In this document: positions 7,775 through 15,318 of the stretch, in pieces
Layout: each line of letters starts with the position of its first letter
Position numbering within the stretch: the first letter of the stretch is position 1
Assembly: GCF_009709615.1 (NCBI RefSeq)
Contig: NZ_WJYA01000006.1
Location: 186,001 to 250,000 of the forward strand
From: Winogradskyella ouciana
GTDB lineage: Bacteria; Bacteroidota; Bacteroidia; Flavobacteriales; Flavobacteriaceae
Length of the DNA: 64,000 bases
Direction: 5' to 3'
Notes under the pieces: model-generated
What the model was told of the DNA's origin: nothing
The model's input: the letters and a program-made list of their open reading frames with translations, nothing else
Database searches by the model: none
Translations under genes and position numbers: made by a program

Positions 7775-9037
7775 ATGAAAACGATTCTAACAATCCTATG
7801 CTTAGGACTTGTAATGACATCCTATACACAAGAATTTGAACTTTCAACAGAGATAAGACCACGTTTTGAGTATAGACATGGATTTAAAACCTTAATTCCA
7901 GATGATGAAGATGCGGCATCATTTGTTTCGCAGCGTACGCGATTATATCTGAATTATAAAAGTGAAAAGTTGAATGCCTTTGTCACGTTTCAAAATGTAA
8001 GAGTTTGGGGAGATGTCGCTACGTTATCAACTTCAGATAAAAACGGAATTGCTATTCACCAAGCTTGGGCTCAATTACTTTTAGACTCTAAATTCTCATT
8101 AAAAATGGGACGACAAGAAATTAGTTATGATGACCACAGAATTTTTGGAAATGTGGGTTGGGCGCAACAAGCACGTAGTCATGATGCACTTATTGCAACA
8201 TATCAACCTAATGCTAAAAACCGTCTGGATTTTGGATTGGCAATGAATGAAAATGCCGAAATCTTATTCGATACCGAGTATGCGGTTAACAACTATAAAG
8301 CGTTTCAATATTTATGGTATCATACCGATTTTAATGCTGTAAGTCTAAGCCTTTTAATTCTAAACAACGGATTGCCATATTTTGATGAAAACGAGGAGCA
8401 GCAAGTAGATTATAACCAAACCATAGGTTTTAGGTTTACATTTAATAAAAACAAGCTAAAAGCAGATGCTTCAATTTATTTTCAAACGGGTAAGATCGCA
8501 GATACAGATCTCAGTGCTTATAATATGGCAGCTAATGCTTATTATAATATTAGTGAAAATTTCACCACTGGTTTGGGAGTGGAATACCTTTCTGGTACTG
8601 ATATGAATACAACGGAAAATACACTGAAATCATTCAATCCTTGGTTTGGAACCAATCATAAATTCAACGGATTAATGGATTATTTTTATGTTGGCAATCA
8701 TGCTAATTCTGTAGGATTATTAGATGTTAATGCCACATTAGCTTACCAAAAAGAGCAGTTTTCGGTAAAGCTGGTGCCTCATTTCTTTTCTTCTGCAGCT
8801 ATTGTAGTTGATAATACAGGGAAAAAGATGAGTAATGCTTTAGGGACAGAACTCGATTTGGTTTTGGGTTTTAAATGGACTAAGGATATCAATTTTCAAG
8901 CAGGATATTCCCAACTATTTGCAACGGAAACCATGGAAGTTTTAAAAAGTGGGAACAAAGACAATACCAACAATTGGGCTTGGTTGATGGCAACCATTAA
9001 GCCAAGTTTGTTTAAAACGGTATTTAAGGAAGATTAA
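7775..9037 (+). CDS. outer-membrane beta-barrel porin, alginate-export family
   Basis: A 420-residue protein with a signal peptide (MKTILTILCLGLVMTSYTQ). The mature N-terminus EFELSTEIRPRFEYRHGF is typical of the alginate_export porin family. The remainder alternates short amphipathic strands rich in aromatic residues and ends with a strand, as expected of an outer-membrane barrel. It is the last gene of the nirK operon (11 bases after the SCO gene). Here it probably admits nitrite or another small solute; the family name does not imply alginate. Its stop is 10 bases from the stop of the convergent PPOX gene, and no separate terminator was found. Confidence 0.82.
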   Translation: MKTILTILCLGLVMTSYTQEFELSTEIRPRFEYRHGFKTLIPDDEDAASFVSQRTRLYLNYKSEKLNAFVTFQNVRVWGDVATLSTSDKNGIAIHQAWAQLLLDSKFSLKMGRQEISYDDHRIFGNVGWAQQARSHDALIATYQPNAKNRLDFGLAMNENAEILFDTEYAVNNYKAFQYLWYHTDFNAVSLSLLILNNGLPYFDENEEQQVDYNQTIGFRFTFNKNKLKADASIYFQTGKIADTDLSAYNMAANAYYNISENFTTGLGVEYLSGTDMNTTENTLKSFNPWFGTNHKFNGLMDYFYVGNHANSVGLLDVNATLAYQKEQFSVKLVPHFFSSAAIVVDNTGKKMSNALGTELDLVLGFKWTKDINFQAGYSQLFATETMEVLKSGNKDNTNNWAWLMATIKPSLFKTVFKED

Positions 9038-9047
9038 AGCATTTATA

Positions 9048-9497
9048 TTAATTTCGTCTCATTTTACCAGTCATTTCTTCGATATTAATAACAAAAACTA
9101 TAGGAATATCATCACTATCAATTTTTGCAGAGAATTCATTTATAAAATCCAAATCTCGTAATTCTTTTCGCATAATTACATCTTTAACGCCTAAGGAAAA
9201 TTCGTGTAGCAAGGCTTTTGCACTGCTGCCTTCGAGTTCTTGGTATAAACCATGTACTACAACAGATTGCCAATTGGTTACAGATTTTATTTCACTAACT
9301 TCTAGTGCTACGGCATTATGTTGTCTTAAGGCATGGATTTTATGACCATCGCCAGAATAACAAATAATTTTATCGCCTTTATGAAAATAAGTGATAGGCA
9401 GAACAAATGGTTTGTTTTGATAAATATATGCTAAGTGACCAATGTAGTTTTGGTGTAATATGAGTTTACATACTTCTTGATTTAATGACTTTATCAT
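9048..9497 (-). CDS. pyridoxamine 5'-phosphate oxidase-family flavoprotein
   Basis: A 149-residue single-domain split-barrel protein of the PPOX/FMN-binding superfamily (IGHLAYIYQNKPFVLPITYFHKGDK, then GHKIHALRQHNAVALEVSEI). Small proteins of this type bind FMN or F420 and may also bind heme; many in flavobacteria lie with nitric-oxide or micro-oxic genes. The gene has its own promoter carrying an Fnr-type palindrome at the same -41.5 geometry as hemN. Its substrate cannot be predicted. It is convergent with the nirK operon and not obviously linked to the hemerythrin gene upstream, from which it is separated by 89 bases. Confidence 0.82.
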   Translation of the reverse strand: MIKSLNQEVCKLILHQNYIGHLAYIYQNKPFVLPITYFHKGDKIICYSGDGHKIHALRQHNAVALEVSEIKSVTNWQSVVVHGLYQELEGSSAKALLHEFSLGVKDVIMRKELRDLDFINEFSAKIDSDDIPIVFVINIEEMTGKMRRN

Positions 9498-9523
9498 AGT
9501 TTTTGGTTTAAGTTAACTTAAGC

Positions 9524-9566
9524 TAAAGGTACTTCTCAGAAAAGAGAAAAATTATGACATATATCA
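9524..9566 (-). promoter_or_regulatory. promoter of the PPOX gene: Fnr-type palindrome plus -7 box
   Basis: On the minus strand, the palindrome at 9555-9566 (TGATATATGTCA on that strand, centre 9560.5) is followed by TACCTTTA at 9531-9524, one mismatch from TAnnTTTG. The spacing is 36.5 bp from centre to last base of the box, the same as at hemN, ccoS and nirK. Confidence 0.6.
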
Positions 9567-9586
9567 GTTTCAAGATGTTTGTGTTG

Positions 9587-10048
9587 TTATTTCCAAAATA
9601 GGTCTTTTTCGTTTTCTACAAATTTTTCAGGCTGATGAATTTTTTCAATGTGAAAAAATTCGTCTTCAGTTGCTACTTTCTGAATTTCAGGAAAAAGCAC
9701 ACGTTCTTCAAACCTGATGTGCTGTTCTAATTCTTCTTCAATCTTACTTAAAGTTTTTATATCATCCTCACGTTCTTCAAATAACCGTTTTAAGCGTCTA
9801 TGTTCTGCCAGAGCACGTTTTACCAATTCGTTTTCGTCTTCTAAAATTGGAAAAATGTGATTTTCCTCTATTTCAAAATGAGGAATAAGATGGTTTTTGT
9901 AAAACCAATCTGCATAGGTTCTAATACGTTTTGGATCGATGTTTTTACTGAATCCTGTTCTGATTTTCCAGGATAATAATAAACCATGATGATGCTCTCG
10001 ACTCAATGGTTGAAGTGCTTTATGACGTTTTAGAGGTTTTGGCTGCAT
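9587..10048 (-). CDS. hemerythrin-domain (di-iron) protein
   Basis: A 153-residue four-helix hemerythrin-like protein. Candidate iron ligands are REHHHG (about 18-22), HFEIEEN (about 57-63), AEHRRL (about 81-85) and HIRFEERVLFPE (HxxxE, about 110-115). It would bind O2, NO or an Fe-S repair intermediate in the cytoplasm. The start lies 29 bases inside the end of the membrane-protein gene 10020-11231, so the two are translationally coupled. The company of Ric and an NsrR-like regulator points to NO or oxygen handling. Confidence 0.88.
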   Translation of the reverse strand: MQPKPLKRHKALQPLSREHHHGLLLSWKIRTGFSKNIDPKRIRTYADWFYKNHLIPHFEIEENHIFPILEDENELVKRALAEHRRLKRLFEEREDDIKTLSKIEEELEQHIRFEERVLFPEIQKVATEDEFFHIEKIHQPEKFVENEKDLFWK

Positions 10049-11231
10049 AAGTATAGAGTTTAATAATATTGATTAATAGGAAGCTGATACCTAATGGCAA
10101 TAAAATGCTAAATAGAAATAACAACAGATAGTAATGCCGTAGCATACCGCTTCCGAAGTAAAACATAGTACCTTGAATTAACAAGAGTAATTCTGTTAAT
10201 ACAAAGCCTAAAAGAAAACTATAAATACCAAAATATAGAGGTTTTGAAAACCTTACCAAATCACTTTTCAAGATAAATGCAAATAGAAATCCTGTGATGA
10301 CACCTAGCATTAACAAATGGATAAAACCTATTACAAAATTTCTATGGTTATAGACAACTTGAGAAAATTCTGGTAAAATTGATAGCGACTGAAATGCTAC
10401 TTTTAAGATAAAGCAGAGCAGTGCGAAACTGTACATATAAAACACAACTTTGTTTTTGTAATTCAGCATTGATTTGAGATTTGGTTTTATAAGTTGAAAA
10501 AAATTAACAAGCGCTATAATTTGAAGAATAACACCAAGTCCATTAATCCACAGCAAACTTTTATGAGGTGCAAACCACTGAATTGGCAAGGCCAAGGTCA
10601 ATAGGGTGGAAAGAATTAATAACCAAAAAAACTGTTTGAATTCTTTAGGGTTTTCAATTTTTAAAAGATGAAAAAACACCGCCAAAACGGCAATTAAAAA
10701 CCAACCATTAAACTGAAAGTGCAAAAAGAACTGAATCGCTATTTGATAAAATGCTGAGGTCTGTCCAAGCGTCACAACAGCTGGTCCCAAACACCAAACG
10801 CCAATGGTTGAAATAACCATAAATATTAAAGAAGTCTTTACTAATTTTTGGCTTACGGTTGAATTGGTCTTATGATGTTTCCAAATCAAATAAACAAAGT
10901 AATAACTACAGAAAATATGCAATGTTGAAAATGAAATAGAAATTGCCGCATAACCTTGAAATGGAAAACTCAACATCATACCAATTACAGCGAATTCCGT
11001 TAGCCAAAACAACCGATTAAAGATTTTGGGTTCATTGGGTACAAAGTAATGAACAAACAGTGCGAAAATCATTAAATACCCCCAACCTAACATGGCAACA
11101 TGTGAGTGAGCATGCGTTAGAAATCTATAATTTATACCAATGGATTCTATGAACGAAAAACGCAATGCCAAACCCATAAGGGCAGCAATTAAAAAGTTAA
11201 CTAAGCATATAATGACTAACTTTTTTGGCAT
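10020..11231 (-). CDS. multi-pass membrane protein, heme-copper-oxidase subunit I/NnrS-like
   Basis: A 403-residue integral membrane protein with about 12 hydrophobic helices and little else. Conserved-looking histidines sit inside or at the ends of helices: THAHSHVAMLGWG in the second helix, FFLHFQFNGW in the middle and HRNFVIGFIHLLMLG later. This pattern recalls cytochrome-oxidase/NO-reductase subunit I and the heme-copper NnrS protein. I cannot assign it firmly to either family; a full CuB triad plus cross-linked Tyr is not evident. It lies between ric and a coupled hemerythrin gene, so a role in NO tolerance is the simplest guess. Confidence 0.6.
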   Translation of the reverse strand: MPKKLVIICLVNFLIAALMGLALRFSFIESIGINYRFLTHAHSHVAMLGWGYLMIFALFVHYFVPNEPKIFNRLFWLTEFAVIGMMLSFPFQGYAAISISFSTLHIFCSYYFVYLIWKHHKTNSTVSQKLVKTSLIFMVISTIGVWCLGPAVVTLGQTSAFYQIAIQFFLHFQFNGWFLIAVLAVFFHLLKIENPKEFKQFFWLLILSTLLTLALPIQWFAPHKSLLWINGLGVILQIIALVNFFQLIKPNLKSMLNYKNKVVFYMYSFALLCFILKVAFQSLSILPEFSQVVYNHRNFVIGFIHLLMLGVITGFLFAFILKSDLVRFSKPLYFGIYSFLLGFVLTELLLLIQGTMFYFGSGMLRHYYLLLFLFSILLPLGISFLLINIIKLYTYAAKTSKTS

Positions 11232-11269
11232 TATTATAATTTAGGAATTAGAAATTTAAGGATTCTAAA

Positions 11270-11315
11270 GAAGAAAATCCTGAATTGTTTGTGGAAAACA
11301 TATCAGGATTTCTTC
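11270..11315 (-). terminator. long two-tier hairpin between ric and the membrane-protein gene
   Basis: Outer arms 11270-11283 and 11303-11315 pair over 13 bp with one bulged A. Inside them, TGTTT and AAACA form a second 5-bp stem after a 2x2 internal loop. On the minus strand it follows ric and is trailed by CTTTAG rather than a clean T-run, so it may be a terminator, an attenuator for the downstream genes or an mRNA-stabilising structure. Confidence 0.5.
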
Positions 11316-11343
11316 GGAAACTGGAATTAATTAGGGATTGCTA

Positions 11344-12075
11344 TTAACCAAATTGTTGCTCTAATTTTATAGCTTCAGGAAACAGAATATTGTTTTCCAA
11401 ATGAATATGTAGATGCAAATCTTTTTCAAATTCATCTAACATTGCAAAGGTGACTTTATATGTATTACAAGCATCTGCTGGTGGATTGTAGTTATCTGTT
11501 AGTTCTGCGATCTGTCTAAAACGGTCTCCTTCATTATCATGCTCGTCTTTCATCATGGAGATTGGGTTTTCTACGATGCCAAATTGAGGAGATTGCACAA
11601 CTCCGTTTTCTAATTTTGCTTTTACCATTTTCTTTATGAAAGGGAAGAGGATAAGTTCTTCTTTTTTCATGTGTGATGCCAATTCGCCTGCTGAAGCTGT
11701 AAATAGTTCGTTTATTTTATGTAATTCAGGGTGACGTTGACCATGAACACGACATAACTTATCTAAAAATTGACGTATGACAGGAATTTTTTCTTCAACA
11801 TATCTATGGTGTTTCTTTTCAATATACTCAGCCAACAAATCTAATGGCCAAGACTTATAATCAATAGTTTCTCCAGTTTTCGCATTTATTATTTGATTAA
11901 TTTCATCCATTAGTTTAGAACTGTCGAGTCCTTTTTTCTCACAGGCTTCTGCAATAGTTCTATTGCCATTACAGCAAAAATCAATTTTGTATTTAGAGAA
12001 AATTGCTGCGGTTCTAAAATCGTCTGCAACATACTGTCCTATTTCTTTTTCGGTGTTTTTTTGTAGTACTTCCAT
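11344..12075 (-). CDS. ric: iron-sulfur cluster repair di-iron protein (Ric/YtfE/ScdA/DnrN)
   Basis: A 243-residue protein with the short ScdA_N domain (IGQYVADDFRTAAIFSKY, then IDFCCNG with the paired cysteines) and a hemerythrin-like di-iron domain. Candidate ligands are HHRY, HGQRHPELH, HMKKEE, EHDNEGDRF and HIHLENNILFPE. It repairs Fe-S clusters damaged by NO or peroxide and is a classic NsrR-regulated gene. A 24-bp inverted repeat at 12086-12109 lies between its candidate -33 and -7 elements. The rrf2/NsrR-like gene is directly upstream in the same orientation. Confidence 0.94.
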   Translation of the reverse strand: MEVLQKNTEKEIGQYVADDFRTAAIFSKYKIDFCCNGNRTIAEACEKKGLDSSKLMDEINQIINAKTGETIDYKSWPLDLLAEYIEKKHHRYVEEKIPVIRQFLDKLCRVHGQRHPELHKINELFTASAGELASHMKKEELILFPFIKKMVKAKLENGVVQSPQFGIVENPISMMKDEHDNEGDRFRQIAELTDNYNPPADACNTYKVTFAMLDEFEKDLHLHIHLENNILFPEAIKLEQQFG

Positions 12076-12085
12076 GTTTTTGTTT

Positions 12086-12118
12086 ATTTAAGATAAATTT
12101 ATCCTATTTATATTCAAA
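12086..12118 (-). promoter_or_regulatory. ric promoter with candidate NsrR/Rrf2 operator
   Basis: On the minus strand TTTG (12118-12115) is followed after 19 bp by TATCTTAA (12095-12088), an imperfect -33/-7 pair. The operator at 12086-12109, with core AAGATAAATTTATCCT, matches 19 of 24 positions of the nirK operator and fills the space between the two elements, as expected of a repressor site. Confidence 0.55.
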
Positions 12119-12123
12119 TTTTT

Positions 12124-12558
12124 TTAAATTTTTAAAAATGAGACACCAGATTTAATATCTAATGCTAATTGTTCTAAGGTTGTATGTTCTAACATATCCT
12201 TTAGTTCTTCCCTGACTACCTTAAATTTGTCGTGTACAGGACATGGGTGATTTTCATTACAAGTATGTAAGCCTAAACCACAACCTTTGTAAATATTATC
12301 TCCATCAATGGCATATACTATTTGCGATAGTTTGGTGGTTGCAATTTTATTCCTATCCATCTCAAAACCACCATGTGCACCTCTAACCGAATTTACAACT
12401 CCATGTCTCACTAAGGCTTGAAGTATTTTAGCCGTAAATGCTTGTGGTGAGTCGATTTCTTTAGAAATTTCCTTGGGAGTAACACGTTTGTTTTCAGAAG
12501 AATTTACAGCAATAAAAATTGCTGCTTTTATACCATATTCACAAGCTTTTGAAAACAT
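12124..12558 (-). CDS. Rrf2-family transcriptional regulator, NsrR-like
   Basis: A 144-residue regulator. I start it at the ATG at 12558 (MFSKACEYGIKAAIFIA), because the upstream extension does not resemble the family. It has an N-terminal winged helix-turn-helix (VTPKEISKEIDSPQAFTAKILQ, then a wing VRGAHGGF) followed by a cluster C93-x6-C100-x5-C106 (CGLGLHTCNENHPC), which in NsrR/IscR relatives binds an Fe-S cluster. The neighbouring ric gene, and a shared 24-bp operator at nirK, ric and its own promoter, make an NO-sensing role likely. Its own operator overlaps the -33 element, so autorepression is expected. Confidence 0.87.
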   Translation of the reverse strand: MFSKACEYGIKAAIFIAVNSSENKRVTPKEISKEIDSPQAFTAKILQALVRHGVVNSVRGAHGGFEMDRNKIATTKLSQIVYAIDGDNIYKGCGLGLHTCNENHPCPVHDKFKVVREELKDMLEHTTLEQLALDIKSGVSFLKI

Positions 12559-12579
12559 ATTAACTGTGTTATTACACCA

Positions 12580-12623
12580 CAAAGATAAGCTATTATTTTA
12601 AATAAGACAAAAATATCCTAATT
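12580..12623 (-). promoter_or_regulatory. rrf2 gene promoter with candidate autoregulatory operator
   Basis: On the minus strand a perfect -7 box TATCTTTG (12587-12580) is preceded after 20 bp by TTTG (12611-12608). A 24-bp site at 12600-12623, with one arm AAATAAGAC and a weaker second arm TATCCTAATT, covers the -33 region and resembles the nirK and ric operators. Confidence 0.6.
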
Positions 12624-12631
12624 AAAAAATA

Positions 12632-13333
12632 TTAATGACATTCTATACTACTAGAAGCCATTTCCACAACCGGAGCAGGTGAGAGGTAAGGTATTCCCAA
12701 ACCTAAGCCACGAAGAATAAAAAGAACTCCAATAATTACAACAAAAACAGGTATCGCTTTTTGAATACGTTGCTTTATGGTACTGTTTAAAAATTTTCCT
12801 AGATAAATAGCTGTGGTCATTAATGGAATAGTCCCAACACCGAATAAAACCATGTATAAGCCACCTTCTGCTAAACTGCCAGTAGCAATAGCACCAAAAA
12901 CAGCCATATAAACCAGGCCGCATGGTAAGAAGCCATTCAAAAAGCCAATGGTTAAAAAGGTGTCTGCGGTTTTCTTTTTTAGGGCTTTTCCCAACGATGA
13001 TTTTACTTTAGAAATTAATCTATAAAGTGGTTTTGAAAGATTGTATTTACCAATGCTTTTGTGTGGTAAAAGGACAACGACAATCATTAAAATTCCAATG
13101 ATAATAGAAAGCTGTTGCTGAACTCCAAAGATGTAAAGACTTTTGCCTACTAATCCAAAGACCAGACCAATTAAGCTATAAGCTAATAATCTACCGAAAT
13201 GGTAAATTGCAATCTGGCTTATTTTTTTTAAGGAATTAGAACGATCAACAGGCAACATAAAGGCTATCGGTCCGCACATACCAACGCAGTGCAGACTTCC
13301 CAATAAACCCAATATGAACGCCGAAACCAACAT
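12632..13333 (-). CDS. sulfite exporter TauE/SafE-family membrane protein of the cco locus
   Basis: A 233-residue membrane protein with about six helices, of the short COG2836 group found beside ccoGH (AFILGLLGSLHCVGMCGPIAFMLP and GFLNGFLPCGLVYMAVFGA). The paired HCVGMC and PCG cysteines resemble DsbD/CcdA-type membrane redox or copper transporters. Such genes at the end of cco operons are thought to help copper or thiol supply for cbb3 assembly. Its ATG shares one base with the stop of ccoH (TAATG), so it is translationally coupled as the last gene of the cco operon. Confidence 0.85.
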   Translation of the reverse strand: MLVSAFILGLLGSLHCVGMCGPIAFMLPVDRSNSLKKISQIAIYHFGRLLAYSLIGLVFGLVGKSLYIFGVQQQLSIIIGILMIVVVLLPHKSIGKYNLSKPLYRLISKVKSSLGKALKKKTADTFLTIGFLNGFLPCGLVYMAVFGAIATGSLAEGGLYMVLFGVGTIPLMTTAIYLGKFLNSTIKQRIQKAIPVFVVIIGVLFILRGLGLGIPYLSPAPVVEMASSSIECH

Positions 13334-13779
13334 TAGTAAAGTATTTCCTTTTTATAGAGGTAGGCTGTATTTTTATATGTCCAATCTACTTTAATGTTCC
13401 AACGACCATCTAACAAACGTTTGTCAGGTATGAGCAAATTGTGGTCGGACAGTGAAATCGGTGTTTCAAAATCCAATTGCTTATTAGATGGTCTATATAG
13501 GAACACTGAGCCTTCAATAGCTTCGAAATCCATTTGTTTAGGAAAAACGATTACGATGCCTTCAGTTGTTTTGTTCCAAGATATATTGGTTGCCAATTTT
13601 CTGGCATTTGTTTCTTTATCAATATCAGATTGAAATTGTAACTCTTGTTTATAATAATCTTCAACGACTAAATCATGATCATATTTATCATCCGTACTCA
13701 TATTAATAACAAAGTATAGGATGAAGGCTATAAAAGCCACAAATGCAATTACAATTGCTGTTCCCCAGTTTATTTTCAT
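13333..13779 (-). CDS. ccoH: FixH/CcoH, cbb3 oxidase assembly protein
   Basis: A 148-residue protein with one N-terminal membrane anchor (INWGTAIVIAFVAFIAFILYFV) and a periplasmic beta-domain, with YYKQELQFQSDIDKETNAR near the membrane and DGRWNIKVDW near the end. This is the normal FixH/CcoH layout. It helps assemble the cbb3 oxidase. It is separated from ccoG by a 99-bp gap holding a repeated palindrome (13827-13852) but still reads in the same direction, and it overlaps the downstream TauE/SafE gene by one base. Confidence 0.88.
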   Translation of the reverse strand: MKINWGTAIVIAFVAFIAFILYFVINMSTDDKYDHDLVVEDYYKQELQFQSDIDKETNARKLATNISWNKTTEGIVIVFPKQMDFEAIEGSVFLYRPSNKQLDFETPISLSDHNLLIPDKRLLDGRWNIKVDWTYKNTAYLYKKEILY

Positions 13780-13826
13780 GTTTTCTACTTCCCTAAAAAA
13801 CGGGAATCTCTTTATTTAATTCTTTT

Positions 13827-13852
13827 GTCATCCTGAACTCGTTTCAGGATCT
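13827..13852. repeat. half-copy of a dispersed palindromic repeat
   Basis: The stem-loop ATCCTGAA-ctcgt-TTCAGGAT inside the ccoG-ccoH gap is the same element family as each arm of the larger repeat at 56357-56426. Such sequences are dispersed in flavobacterial intergenic DNA. Confidence 0.7.
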
Positions 13853-13878
13853 TTATTAAAACGCACTAGTTTTTTTGA

Positions 13879-15303
13879 TTAATTATAACTTCGAGGGCCC
13901 AAGAAATTAACCGTAGTTGTTTCTATGAGTTCATCGTAGCTATAGACATCAATTCTCAATTTATTTTTATCACCAGATAAATCACTTTGCTTAAGTTCAA
14001 TGAACATGGTGCCTTCTGCAATACCTTGTGGCTCAACTATAAATGTATCTGAAATGGATACTAATTTAATTTCACCATCAATACCTCTCAGTTTAAAGCT
14101 AACATTTGTTATGGTATCAGTTGTTTTGTTAACTAATTTGTAAGTAAAGACATTGCTTATAACGTTATTATCCTTACGCTCATAAAGTTGACCAGGCAGT
14201 CTTAATATCCTTGCTTCAACATCATTTCTTAAGGCCAGCATACCTGCTAAAACACCAATTAAAATGACCAGTACCGCGATGTATCCTTTAAGACGAGCCG
14301 TTAATTTAAAGGGTGCTTTCTTTTCAATGTTTTCTTCACTTGCATATCTAATCAATCCTTTAGGAAGGTCGATGCTTTCCATAATATGATCACATTCGTC
14401 AATGCATGCTGTGCAGTTTACACACTCTAATTGTGTGCCGTTTCTTATGTCTATTCCCGTTGGGCAAACGTGTACACATTGTAAGCAATCAATACAATCT
14501 CCATAACCCAGGGCTTTTCGGTCCTCATTTTTTCTGAATTTTTTTCTTCCGTTCTCACGTTCTCCACGTTTATGATCGTATGCTACAACAATAGATTTAT
14601 TGTCTAGGAGTACTCCTTGCAATCTTCCATAAGGACAAGCGATAATACAGACCTGCTCTCTAAACCATACAAAAACAAAATAGAACACACCAGTAAATAT
14701 GACTAGTGGAATTAACGTGCCTATATGCTCAAAAGGACCATCAGTTATATATCTCAATAATTTGTCACTTCCAATAAGATAAGCCAGAAAAACATTAGCA
14801 ATAAGAAATGATACTACTAAAAATATAAACCACTTTAAAAGGCGCTTTCTTATTTTCTCGGCATTCCATTTTTGTCTTGCCAAGCGTCTTTGTTTGTTAC
14901 GGTCGCCATCGATCCAATATTCTATACGTCTGAAAACCATTTCCATAAAAATGGTCTGTGGACAAATCCAACCACAGAAGATACGACCAAATCCCACTGT
15001 AAATAATGTGATGAATACCACACCGATAATCATCGAAATTACAAACAAATGAAAATCTTGAGGCCAGAACGGAAAACCGAAAATGTTAAAACGCCTTTCT
15101 ATAACATTGAACAATAAAAACTGATTGCCATTAATCTTAATAAATGGTGCAACAAACAGGAAAGCTAATAAAATGTAGCTTACTATTTTTCGTTTTTCGT
15201 AATATGGGCCAGATGGTTTTTTGGGATAGATCCAGTTGCGCTTGCCCTCTTCATCGATGGTGCCGATAGAATCCCTAAAAACTTCATTTGGTGGCGTTTC
15301 CAT
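13879..15303 (-). CDS. ccoG: cytochrome c oxidase accessory protein CcoG
   Basis: A 474-residue polyferredoxin-like membrane protein. After a cytoplasmic start it has about five membrane helices, a CGWICPQTIF motif and two [4Fe-4S] ferredoxin motifs (CIDCLQCVHVCPTGID and LECVNCTACIDECDH). The C-terminal IG-like domain (about 370-474) is periplasmic. CcoG reduces copper for insertion into the CcoN CuB site. It follows ccoP by 15 bases in the cco operon. Nothing is odd about length or motifs. Confidence 0.95.
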   Translation of the reverse strand: METPPNEVFRDSIGTIDEEGKRNWIYPKKPSGPYYEKRKIVSYILLAFLFVAPFIKINGNQFLLFNVIERRFNIFGFPFWPQDFHLFVISMIIGVVFITLFTVGFGRIFCGWICPQTIFMEMVFRRIEYWIDGDRNKQRRLARQKWNAEKIRKRLLKWFIFLVVSFLIANVFLAYLIGSDKLLRYITDGPFEHIGTLIPLVIFTGVFYFVFVWFREQVCIIACPYGRLQGVLLDNKSIVVAYDHKRGERENGRKKFRKNEDRKALGYGDCIDCLQCVHVCPTGIDIRNGTQLECVNCTACIDECDHIMESIDLPKGLIRYASEENIEKKAPFKLTARLKGYIAVLVILIGVLAGMLALRNDVEARILRLPGQLYERKDNNVISNVFTYKLVNKTTDTITNVSFKLRGIDGEIKLVSISDTFIVEPQGIAEGTMFIELKQSDLSGDKNKLRIDVYSYDELIETTTVNFLGPRSYN

Positions 15304-15318
15304 TTATGGCGTTATTTT

